This document shows, piece after piece, positions 21,161-30,445 of a stretch of DNA of 64,000 bases. This stretch comes from Symsagittifera roscoffensis. Taxonomy: Eukaryota; Xenacoelomorpha; Acoela; Convolutidae. The notes under the pieces were generated by a model. The model was not told where the DNA came from and did not search any database. It saw nothing but the letters and a program-made list of their open reading frames with translations. A program made the translations under genes and the position numbers. Positions within the stretch are counted from its first letter, which is position 1. Every line of letters begins with the position of its first letter. Location: contig NC_087068.1 of the NCBI RefSeq assembly GCF_963678635.1, positions 37,021,436 to 37,085,435 on the forward strand, read 5' to 3'.

Positions 21161-23175
21161 AAGAGCCTATGACACAAAAGTTGAAGACAAGGAACATCAT
21201 TTCGATTTCTGTTTTGAGTTAAATACGAAAACAAAATCAAGATTTGTCAGAGTATTTTTCAATCGATTATCCAAATTTGAAAAACTTCCGGTTGATTATA
21301 TTACGAAATACCAAAAAGAAAGTGATAAAAATGTAATTTTTGGTAATTTCTTTTTTCACTGGTTAGAAATAAAACAAATCAAAAAAAACTTCGATCGAAA
21401 TTTCAAAATTTGAAGTGATTGTCAAACAAATATATATAAATCAGACAAGAAATCTCATTCATCTCAATTTGGTGTCAAATTTATATGTTAGTTATCTTGG
21501 AAAAATTCAAAAAAAATGATTAAATGGGAAGTTTCATGAGCATAGTTTTGTTGTGATCTAAAAAGTATTTTAAAATCGGTGAATATTTCATTCTGATTGT
21601 TTATATCAAAACTGAAAACTCAATTTATGAGTAAAAGCTTGATTCTGATTGGTTGATATCAAAAAAGATAAAATTTTCATTTAAGTAATGCTCGATTCTG
21701 ATTGGTTGTTATCAAAACTTTTCAAAACTCCATGGTTACATGGTATACTTTTTATTTCAGATTGATCAAATAGGATGATATCAATTCTGATTGTTTTCAC
21801 GTTAAAAAGAATTGGTTAATAAATTTGCTGTTTTTAATCACTTTTAATCATTTTTTTGAAGCTATTCAACTCTTCTTATCTACAAATTTGGAACATTTTA
21901 AATCTCCCAATTGTTTCTAAGTTCTTTCTTTTTTTATTGAGTTGCCGTCACTGAACAGAAACGAAAGAATTGCATGTTTTGAGTGTGGCAGACAATACAA
22001 TCGCATACACGCATCAAGACATCGTAGAACCTGTGGTGTTTTGAATTGTTCAAAAAGTAACTTTTATACATATAGTAGCGAGGAGCTCACTAATCATATC
22101 AAAAAGAATCATTCTTCTTGTCAACGTGAGGTTGATTCAGCAGTCTCAAAACACGCTCCAAGAGAAGGTAAAATTAATATGTTTTCTTTATATACATAGA
22201 AACTACTATAATAAATAATTTTTACTGAATCTGAAAATCCTATACAATTTCGATAAAATTGAAAATTTCTAGTAAAAATAAGACAGTTTTTTCATCACAA
22301 CTCTTAAATTGTAAATTATTTGTTGATTCAAAGTTCTGTATAGTGCTTGTAAAAGTGTTCATAGGGTAGATTGCTTTTCAGCAGATAGGGGGGGTTGATT
22401 TAGTAAGAATTATGTTTTTTTTACTGTTTTTTTGACGATATCAGAAAAAAATGATAACGGACCTGGAAAATTTAAAAAATTGTATGTTTTGCTAGCCTTT
22501 GAAAATTTTCAGATAATAATGTACATCTTTCTCAATCAAAAAATTATTTCAAAATAAAAGACTTGAAACAGCAACATAGAGTTATCAGGTTGAAAAAATC
22601 ATTTGAAGACTTTTAGCAACGGGTTTATGGTTTTAACTTTGCTTCGGAGTTTTGAATATTCAATGAAATGAAACATTTTTTTTCTGAAAATCAATTTTCA
22701 AATAAACTCTTTTTCAAATTGAATTAAGTTGGAAGATAGTACATTGAGCAGAAATCTAACATGAAAAATCTCAAAGATTTATTTTTATGTGCAATGTATT
22801 GGTAAACTTGATATTATTCAATATAATTATATAAAAATTCAGATTTTTTGTGGATTTTTTTTGGTAAAATAAACCCAACTCCGACATCTTTGGGAAGATA
22901 ATGAATGAAGCAGAAATCAAAAATTTGCTTTGAAGATGTACATTTCATTATTTTGGATGAAAAAGAACCTGATGTGGAAAGTTTTTTAGAGAAAACAATA
23001 TGGAGCTTGCTGAAAATTTCTAAACACACTGTTACTTTATCAGATCCAGATGTTAGTTTTATGAAATTTAAAATGAAAACCTAAAGGGAACCTGAGGGAA
23101 AACATGAACAAATTACATAGTAGCAGTTAGACGTTATCAGTTCTAATTTCATCTCTGCCAACAAACTGTTCGTTC
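21158..23175. repeat. Inverted, older copy of the array unit
   Basis: Reads as the reverse complement of the right part of the array unit. The end is 'AGAAGAGCC' (unit end GGCTCTTC). It then runs through 'TCAAGATTTGTCAGAGTATTTTTCAATCGATTATCC', the CCAATCAG cluster (as CTGATTGG at 21645 and 21698), the zinc-finger frame, and 'GCTTGCTGAAAATTTCTAAACACACTGTTACTTTATCAGATCCAGATGTTA' (5976-6040 inverted). It ends with the 14783-14880 block of copy 3 inverted. Divergence is clearly higher than among the direct copies. Confidence 0.8.
21942..22199 (+). pseudogene. Small zinc-finger frame (C2HC + C2H2), inverted copy
   Basis: An 85-codon plus-strand frame starting MPSLNRNERIACFECGRQYN. The first finger has C-x2-C-x11-H-x3-C. 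The second keeps both histidines in EELTNHIKKNH, which the array copies have lost in part, but has S in place of its second cysteine (NCSKSNF). Read across the three copies, the ancestral second finger would be a standard C-x2-C-x12-H-x4-H. A GT donor-like 'AGAGAAGGTAAAATT' follows the conserved part. Function unknown. Confidence 0.5.
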
Positions 23176-23739
23176 AATTGATACTATTTTCCTCCTAAAT
23201 TCACCACTTCTAACTAAATTTTCATGCAAAGTGAGTTCTATTGCAAAAACATGTTCCATGCAGAAAAAAAACCTTAAAACAGAACATTTCTGAGGAAAAT
23301 TATGAAATTTTTGTTGTGGAAGCAATAGAGAGATAATCATCAGTTATGAAGAAGAATTTGTTGAACTTCATCCAATATCTGATATACTATTGAAAAAAAC
23401 TTACCCCCCTTTTTTTGGTCAATTTTAGCAGTAAACTGTTCATTTTTCATTATTGATCTGAAATTTATTTTTGTTACGTGAAACTTTTCTCAGAATGTGT
23501 AATTTTTGTACAAAGTTGGGTAAATCATTGAGAAAAAACTGAGGAGGAATTGTATCATTTAGTTTGATCTAGAAATTTCGATGAATTTTGCTGTTATTTT
23601 TCAATCGAATTGAGATTTTTAGGTAAAGTCTCCCTGAACTGGAACAAAAACCAGTTAATTACTCAATTAAAGTTTAAAAATAGAAAATTTTGGATAGATT
23701 TGATTAACTTCTACTTTACCTTCTGGAAAATTACAATTG
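23176..23739. other. AT-rich spacer, no gene seen
   Basis: No coding, RNA or repeat signal is recognised. Confidence 0.5.
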
Positions 23740-24495
23740 GTTTCACTATTTTCCGGAGAAATCGGAAGTTCCAATTTTGATTCAGCTAATGCGAGCTTTC
23801 TTTTTAGTGTTCAAAGCTCTATATAACTCGTATGTCAGCTCAAATGATGGTAAAATTCATCGTATTTCAATATTTTGAGAGAAAATTATGGAAAATCTAA
23901 AAAAAATTTTTCAAAATTCAGTATCATCGTCTCAACATCATTTGAAAAAAACTACAACTTGGGCGTAAATTTTAACTCTGTACGTAAGTTTATTTTTTCA
24001 TTTAGATCAGAAGCAACAAAACATTAGCCAAAACTTGGATACTTCTGCAAATTTTTTCTAAAAACTTTAAATGTTTGCAACTTTTCCCAACAATTTGATT
24101 TTTTTCGAAGTTTCTGTAGGTTTGAAGCCACTATGTTCTTTCTTTCTGGTATTCAGAACTATACATAATCTGCTTCTTAGATCATGTTAGGGTAAATTTT
24201 ATCATATTTCAGTATTATGGAGAAAATTATGGAAAAATCCACAGTTTGATTTCAAGTTTTGTATCATTGTCTCAATATGATTTCAAAGAAACTACACTTT
24301 GGGACTAATTTTAAACTCTACGCGTATGTGTTCTTTTTTGTTCAGATCATCTGCGACCAAAAAGTTAACCAATACCCGAGATTTCTGCAATTCCTTACAA
24401 AAATTGAAATTTTTGCAATTTTTTCCAAAAAATTTGAACTTTTTACAATTTTTTCCAAAAACTTGACTTTTTTTCGAAGTTTTAGTAGGTTTCAA
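23740..24495. repeat. Two-unit tandem repeat, ~370 bp period
   Basis: Shared words between the halves: 'CGGAAGTT..' / 'CGAAGTTTCTGTAGG'; 'GTGTTCAAAGCTCTATATAACTCG' / 'GTATTCAGAACTATACATAATCTG'; 'GAGAAAATTATGGAAAA'; 'CATTTGAAAAAAACTACAACTTGGG' / 'GATTTCAAAGAAACTACACTTTGGG'; 'CATTTAGATCAGAAGCAACAAAACATTAGCCAAAACTTGG' / 'TTCAGATCATCTGCGACCAAAAAGTTAACCAATACC'. Strongly diverged. The open frame 24259-24510 is a by-product of the T-rich repeat. Confidence 0.6.
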
Positions 24496-24949
24496 CATAG
24501 TTTCCGGTAGAATTTGAAAAGTAAATTTATTTAAAAAATTAGTTAATAAGTCTCGAATTGTAACAAAGCTTATCGTGTTGTGAAGTTTTTTGAAAATTTT
24601 TCAATTTTTTTGAAAAGAAATCTAAGTTTTTGCCCAAAAACTGTAACCATTGACTTACCATATACCAAAAAACTAATTAAAAGGCCTTCATTCTACAGTC
24701 AAAACGTAATTAAACTATGATATTTAACAATTAGATAACGCGCGCTGAAACTTTTGCGAAAAAACAAGACATTTCCACACAAAAACTAAAAAAATTCGTT
24801 TTTCTTACTCTTACCATCACACCGAGGGCCTTACCACTGGCATTCCCTATTTTTATAACTTGTAGACTCTATACCCTAGGTTAATACATAGCTGGGTGAC
24901 CGGAATGATCTATTCCGTATCTTAAGACATGGATGTCACCCTCACCCCA
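24496..24949. other. AT-rich spacer, no gene seen
   Basis: No coding or repeat signal is recognised. It ends at a cytosine tract. Confidence 0.5.
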
Positions 24950-24965
24950 CCCCCCCCCCCCCCCC
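24950..24965. repeat. Poly-C tract (16 C)
   Basis: An uninterrupted run of 16 C after 'CCCTCACCCCA', 72 bases before the assembly gap. Such tracts often stop sequencing and may explain the nearby break. Confidence 0.9.
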
Positions 24966-25037
24966 ACTTAACCTCCAACATTTACTACTCTCGCATTAAC
25001 TTGATTTTTTTACCGAAGTTTCCCATAAGTCTGAAGC

Positions 25038-25237
25038 NNNNNNNNNNNNNNNNNNNNNNNNNNNNNNNNNNNNNNNNNNNNNNNNNNNNNNNNNNNNNNN
25101 NNNNNNNNNNNNNNNNNNNNNNNNNNNNNNNNNNNNNNNNNNNNNNNNNNNNNNNNNNNNNNNNNNNNNNNNNNNNNNNNNNNNNNNNNNNNNNNNNNNN
25201 NNNNNNNNNNNNNNNNNNNNNNNNNNNNNNNNNNNNN
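25038..25237. other. Assembly gap (200 N)
   Basis: Exactly 200 undetermined bases, so the length is probably a placeholder. The LINE to the right begins directly at the gap, so its 5' end is not visible. Confidence 0.98.
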
Positions 25238-25500
25238 GAGGAATCATTGCGCTTGCGAACACGTCACAATGGAAACAACCGGAGATGCTAGGACGGAACT
25301 ACCAGCCTCACATAGCAATGAATGCAAGAGGAAAGTGAACCGGAATGCAGACGCAAGCAGTGTGACAATTTCAGAGAAAACATACATTCCAAATGCATTG
25401 GTAGTATGCCTAGCAGGAAATTGCAGCTAAAAAGCAACACGGATCGGAACTGCAACCCTCGGCGCCAGCAACAACATTGCAGCAGACATGCCCCTGGCCT

Positions 25501-25950
25501 CTGACTACGAACACCCCAACTCAAAATGTGCTCAGTGTCCTCCAATGGGACGCAGCTGGTACCCTCAAACACCTGAAGGTACTTGAAAGCTACCTTGACG
25601 AAAAGGTGATTAAAATCTGCTGCCTGCAAAATGATCCCGAGGGACAACTCTCCCTGCTTCGTCAAACAGACGATTGTCAAAAGTTCAGACTCCTCGAAAA
25701 CATGGCTAAAAAGAGGTGATGTCATGAGCATGAATATTACTATCTGAGCTACAGAGTTTTGGACTCCCTAGTGGACAGAAGTAAAGAAGGATTAGACGGC
25801 CTGTCAGTTGAAGTGGTTTCTGTCGAAGAACCACTGACCGTCACCAACCTCTACCTGACACTGGAGTCATCCCGTCCTGGAACAGATGCCCGACAGAACG
25901 GAATATGTCAACCTGCACCTGAGATCGAGAGGATCCTGTTCCCATGACGC
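25501..25950 (+). pseudogene. AP-endonuclease domain remnant of the I-like LINE
   Basis: NVLSVLQWDAAGTLKHLK matches the 'LQWNA.G' start typical of LINE endonucleases. Further on, LSVEVVSVEEPLTVTNLYL matches the conserved strand before the catalytic asparagine. The frame changes at least twice (25477-25719, then 25759-25947), and the middle of the domain is hard to read. The domain nicks target DNA in active elements. Here it is broken. Confidence 0.6.
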
Positions 25951-26639
25951 GCTCAAGTACTGTAACGCGAGAAATGACTACAGAGGTACCCCGATCATGG
26001 AGAGCCTGAATGACAGGGAAGCGACAATCCTGAACGATGGGAGATCGAGAGAAAAGACCGCGCGTCGAAAGCTCTCAATTCTGCAGACATTACGGGCGCC
26101 AGCAATGAGCTCGCCAGCAGATGTACTTGGACTGTGGAACATGGCTTTGATTCCAATCATTTGCAAAACATTATCGAAGTTATCCTACAGCGAAGACCAG
26201 AAACAGAGCTGAAGGCATTCTAGTCTGCTTCTGGTCGAAAAAGCTGACTTCGAAGGCTTCAAAACTGAAGTTGACTGCAAAGTGAGAAACAATGAAGTCT
26301 CGGTTGCCAAGCAGATGACTTGGAGCTGTGCATCGCGACCATGAATGCAACCATCAAGCGCATTGGCCTCAAAAGCATTGAAACAACAAAATAGGTGCAA
26401 AAAGAGCCAAGCTAAGGGACCTGATCAGAAAACATAGTAATGGTACTCACACCCAAAGCAAGTCGATGATTATCATGCACGACGGTGTAGCTAAAGTCAC
26501 CAATCAGCAAAAAAAACCGAAGCCTTCATCAACTGCTATAAGAAGGCCAGCCACACCCATATCAGCAAGAGAAACCGGTTGATAATAAAACTGCCAACAA
26601 AGCGCGCTGCTCGCCTATGATGTAAAAAGGGGGAATCAA

Positions 26640-27770
26640 GTCATCACCGAGAACGATCTAGAAGCCAATCTGAAGAGGCTAAACGCAAACAAAGCCATCA
26701 GGCCTGACCACATCACCCGCGCCTCTTGAAGATTCTATGCAAAAAAAGTGTGAAAGATTACATTCTGCGACTCTTCAATCACGTCTGGAGAAATGATCAA
26801 GTGACACAAAGCTGGATGACGGCAGTCATCGGGCCGGTCCTCTTGGGCAAGATCCACAAAATACAGAACCGTAAAGACTGATCAGCTTGACGTCAGTACG
26901 GAGCAAATCTATGAACCGCGAGAGCAGACACATGCTGACCCCACTCCAAGCAGGCTTCAGAAAGTGCAGGTGTACTAAATATCAACTGCTCCGCCTCTTG
27001 AGGCAAGTGTCTGACGTTCCAGATGAAGCCTATGAGCAGAACTGAAAGTGCTGACAATGATAGACCACAGCAAGGCCATGACGTCGAAAGGACTCCCGAG
27101 AAAACTTTGATCCGCTGGACCTTTTGCTGGCTCAGTAACCGCCAGGCGTTCAACACTTTCGAAGATAGCAAGAGCAATAAGGCGCTCTTAAGGCAGGGAG
27201 TACCTCGAGGTCAGTCATTGCACCCATGTAATAGCTCGTCTACATCAACAATATCGCCGATGTGATACCGGTTGTTGTGACGGCTGGCCTGTTTTGCCCA
27301 AGGTTGCAGTCTTTGCCTCACGCACCACCCTTCCGAATTAGCGATCCAGCGAGCAGTGAACAAGATCATCGAGTAGAGCCTCATCTGGAAGCTATCGATC
27401 TCACTGGGAAAGCGGGAATTTTCTTTCTTCACAACAAACATAAGAGAAGTTAGATGGATCCCTGCCATCACCTTTAGGGACACCACAATCGAGACAGCCA
27501 AGAACCCTTTGTTTTTTGGTCTCCAAAATGGCAGACAGATGACGTTCACAGCAAACACCGACCATTTGACGAAGAAAGTACTAAAGCGGTCGAAAGTCCT
27601 CCTCCACCAGGCAGACCCACACTGGGGCACTCCAAACGACTTCTCAGAAGCACCTTTACAGCCAAATCTTGTTCCCTGGTGGAGTGTGCGGGAGCAGCCT
27701 GACACCATAAGATGTCAAGCGCAAACCTTGAGAGGTTTGAGGCAGCCCAAACGTTCGCAAGCAGAGCAGT
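26640..27770 (+). pseudogene. Reverse transcriptase domain remnant of the I-like LINE
   Basis: NDLEANLKRLNANKAIRPDHI opens the domain near 26653. QAGFRKCRCTKYQLLRLL (about 26946) and RQGVPRGQSLHP (about 27190, motif B) follow. At the catalytic motif the frame reads F-A-Q-G (27293-27304) where active enzymes have F-A-D-D. The downstream NGRQMTFTANTDHLTKKVL is the usual 'L.FT.H' thumb segment. The loss of both aspartates is shared with the inverted copy, so it predates the duplication. Confidence 0.75.
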
Positions 27771-28119
27771 GACTGAGCACCTGTGCTTCTAGAGGTTGGC
27801 TTGCCCACCCTCAAACGAAAAGTGCAAGTTCATTGCTAGTAACGCACTCGAGAAGTCGATGCGACTCGACTCGTGAACCCCTAGACGTCAAATCGCCGAG
27901 AAGCCACGACACCGACGTACGAAGAACACAGACTGGCGTAACCAAGTCAGCGAGAATTTGAACAAGATCTTCCCAGATGGCTGCTACCCCGGACCTTTCC
28001 AAGCTCTCCAACTGTGTCTTCACCTGCACCAACAGAGAAAATGGGCAAGACGATGAAACGAAAAAGAAGGCTAAAGGAAAAGAGATTAAACGAAAACACG
28101 ACACTTCTAAACCTCTCAA

Positions 28120-28560
28120 CATCCACACAAGCTCAACCTCTACACCGACGGCTCAGCTCAGTACAGAAACAAAAACGGAGAAGCAGGACTTCTGCAAGCA
28201 TCATCAGATCCAAAGGAGAAAGCATTTGAATTATCCCGCTGACAAACTTACCTCCAGCTTCGAAGCCGAACTGACAGCCAGTAACACGCTCTGAAACACG
28301 TAACTTGCAACCACTATTATGGCTTTGAGATCCGCATCGTCACCGACGCGAGGTCGGCACTTCAACACAAGGAGAACATCACCAGTGATCTGCGCCCGTC
28401 CGACTCGTGGCTGGAATAGACCCTTGACTCCCTCAAGATCCTCGCCAACCGCCAAGTCGGCATCGTCTTTTTGTGGTTTATGGGGATATTGTCGCTGTGA
28501 ACTATGGCGAAACGAAGAAGCTGACAGGTGCGCAACAGAAAGGTAGCATTCTGTCACAAT
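28120..28560 (+). pseudogene. RNase H domain remnant of the I-like LINE
   Basis: LYTDGSAQYRNKNGEAG (28138 on) has the first catalytic aspartate, SSFEAELTA (about 28255) the glutamate, and IVTDARSALQ (about 28337) the next aspartate. ILANRQVGIVFLW follows near 28440. Stops interrupt the frame. RNase H in LINEs is mainly known from the I and related clades. Confidence 0.7.
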
Positions 28561-29019
28561 ATAACATCCCCTGGATGTAGCTCTCAGCACAATAAAAAAA
28601 AGGAGCTCAAAAAAACTATTGTGAAACATCCCCGCTACAAGAGAGTCTACTGCACATCAGCGCATCCCTCAACTTCCCCTCAGGTTACGACCTGACAAGA
28701 TGGGAACATATAACTTTGAGCCGCATTTGTATTCGACAGCACAGAGATACGATACTGACAAGTTAAAATTGATGATGAAGCCGAAACCGAACGCAGACAT
28801 GCGGGCTAGCCAAAGATACGGTGGAACACATAGTGAAATACTGCCCGGCCATGATGGAACACTATGCAGAATATTGAAACCTACATAAAATGACCACAAA
28901 CCCAAGAAAAGCACACAACAAGAAATCAGGCAACAATTCATGGACAAGTTAAACCAAAACTGAACAAAGTAGGATAAAAACGACGACGACTAAAAACCAT
29001 CACTCCAAAAATTTGCACG

Positions 29020-29285
29020 TAATTCAGCAGCAGATTTCAAAATTAAAAATCTATAAAGAAATAGGGAAAAGTTTAGTTCCCGACCCAATTACAAATCAAT
29101 TTCTAAAGCAAGTAAAATAAATGCCAAACAAATTCGACCAATTTTCTCGATTGATTCCGTAAAAATTGCATTCAAATGAACTAATTGAATGACAACTGAG
29201 CCGACAAAACTTGATTGAAATTGTCCGAAAAATAATTAGGATTCGAACTCAGACCTTTGCCGTTTCCAGTGAATTTTTCCCCCTG
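29020..29285 (-). mobile_element. tRNA-derived SINE-like repeat, copy A
   Basis: On the minus strand, 'GTCTGAGTTCGAATCCT' (29238-29254) is a good RNA polymerase III B-box (tRNA T-arm). It is preceded by 'ACGGCAAAG', as in the repeat at 39351, and followed by 'TTTTTCGGACAATTTCAATCAAGTTTTGTCGGCTCAGTT'. A near-identical copy lies at 30187-30445. The A-box end is truncated. Confidence 0.6.
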
Positions 29286-29299
29286 TCAAGTTGGTGCAA

Positions 29300-30164
29300 G
29301 TTGGTGCAGGTGAGAGACGCAGTTGGAGAGCTTGGAAGGGTCCGGGGTAGCAGCCATCTGGGAAGATCTTGTTCAAGTTCTCGCTGACTTGGTTACGCCA
29401 GTCTGTGTTCTTCGTACGTCGGTGTCGTGGCTTCTCGGCGATTTGACGTCTAGGGGTTCACGAGTCGAGTTGCATCGACTTCTCGAGTGCGTTACTAGCA
29501 ATGAACTTGCACTTTTCGTTTGATGGTGGGCAAGCCAACCTCTAGAAGCACAGGTGCTCAGTCACTGCTCTGCTTGCGAACGTTTGGGCTGCCTCAAAAC
29601 TCTCAAGGTTCGCGCCTGACATGTTATGTTGCCAGGCTGCTCCCGCCCACTCCACAAGGGAACAAGATTTGGCTGTAAAGGTGCTTCTGAGATGTCGTTT
29701 GGAGTGCCCCAGTGTGGGTCTGCCTGGTGGAGGAGGACTTTCGACCGCTTTAGTACTTTCTTCGTCAAATGGTCGGTGTTTGCTGTGAACGTCATCTGTC
29801 TGCCATTTTGGAGACCAAAAAACAAAGGGTTCTTGGCTGTCTCGATTGTGGTGTCCCTAAAGGTGATGACAGGGATCCATCTAACTTCTCTTATGTTTGT
29901 TGTGAGGAAAGAATTTCCCGCTTTCCCAGTGAGATCGATAGCTTCCAGATGAGGCTCTACTCGATGATCTTGTTCACTGCTCGCTGGATCGCTAATTCGG
30001 AAGGGTGGTGCGTGAGGCAAAGACTGCAACCTTGGGCAAAAAGGCCAGCCGTCACGTCAACCGGGATCACATCGGCGATATTGTTGATGTAGACGAGCTA
30101 TTACATGGGTTCAATGACTGACCTCGAGGTACTCTCTGCCTTAAGAGCGCTTTCTTGCTCTTGC
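29300..30164 (-). mobile_element. Inverted segment of the I-like LINE RT region
   Basis: Reverse complement of about 27167-28040 with roughly 95% identity by eye. The minus-strand frame 29562-30029 reads through NGRQMTFTANTDHLTKKVL, as in the plus copy. It also keeps the reading frame through GLFAQGCS, so it is better preserved there than the plus copy. It is bounded by short plus-strand LINE scraps and by the SINE-like repeats, forming a fold-back arrangement with 25238-28980. Confidence 0.85.
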
Positions 30165-30186
30165 TGCCCGGCCATCATGCAGAATA

Positions 30187-30445
30187 TTCAGCAGCAGATT
30201 TTAAAATTAAAAATCTATAAAGAATAGGGAAAAGTTTAGTTCCCGACCCAATTACAAATCAATTTCTAAAGCAAGTAAAATAAATGCCCAAAAAATTTCA
30301 ACCAATTTTCGATTGATTCCGTAAAATTTGCATTCAAATGAACTAATTGAATGACAACTGAGCCGACAAAACTTGATTGAAATTGTCCGAAAAATAATTA
30401 GGATTCGAACTCAGACTTTTGCCGTTTCGAGTGAGTTGAAAAATC
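30187..30445 (-). mobile_element. tRNA-derived SINE-like repeat, copy B
   Basis: Direct-orientation duplicate of 29020-29285, with the B-box at 30400-30416 on the minus strand. It is preceded at 30163-30188 by 'CTGCCCGGCCATCATGCAGAATATT', a short version of LINE sequence at 28840-28877. The LINE tail plus repeat therefore seem to have been duplicated as one block. Confidence 0.6.

Larger units (their letters stand above)
25238..28980 (+). mobile_element. I-like non-LTR retrotransposon (LINE), degenerate
   Basis: This has higher GC than its surroundings and a clear LINE domain order in plus-strand frames broken by many stops and frameshifts. A PHD-like C/H region (CDNFRENIHSKC) lies near 25360. 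An AP-endonuclease start (NVLSVLQWDAAGTLKHLKVL) lies near 25515, and a LTVTNLYLTLES stretch near 25840. RT runs from about 26640 to 27760, RNase H from about 28120 to 28560, and a C-terminal region with C/H residues from about 28640 to 28960. The order endonuclease-RT-RNase H points to the I/Jockey superfamily. The 3' end is near 'GACGACGACTAAAA' at 28981-28995. The 5' end is lost in the gap. Confidence 0.8.

Noticed and set aside
27211-27708. 165-codon minus-strand frame
   Set aside because: Antisense shadow of the I-like LINE RT; the plus strand carries the RT motifs.
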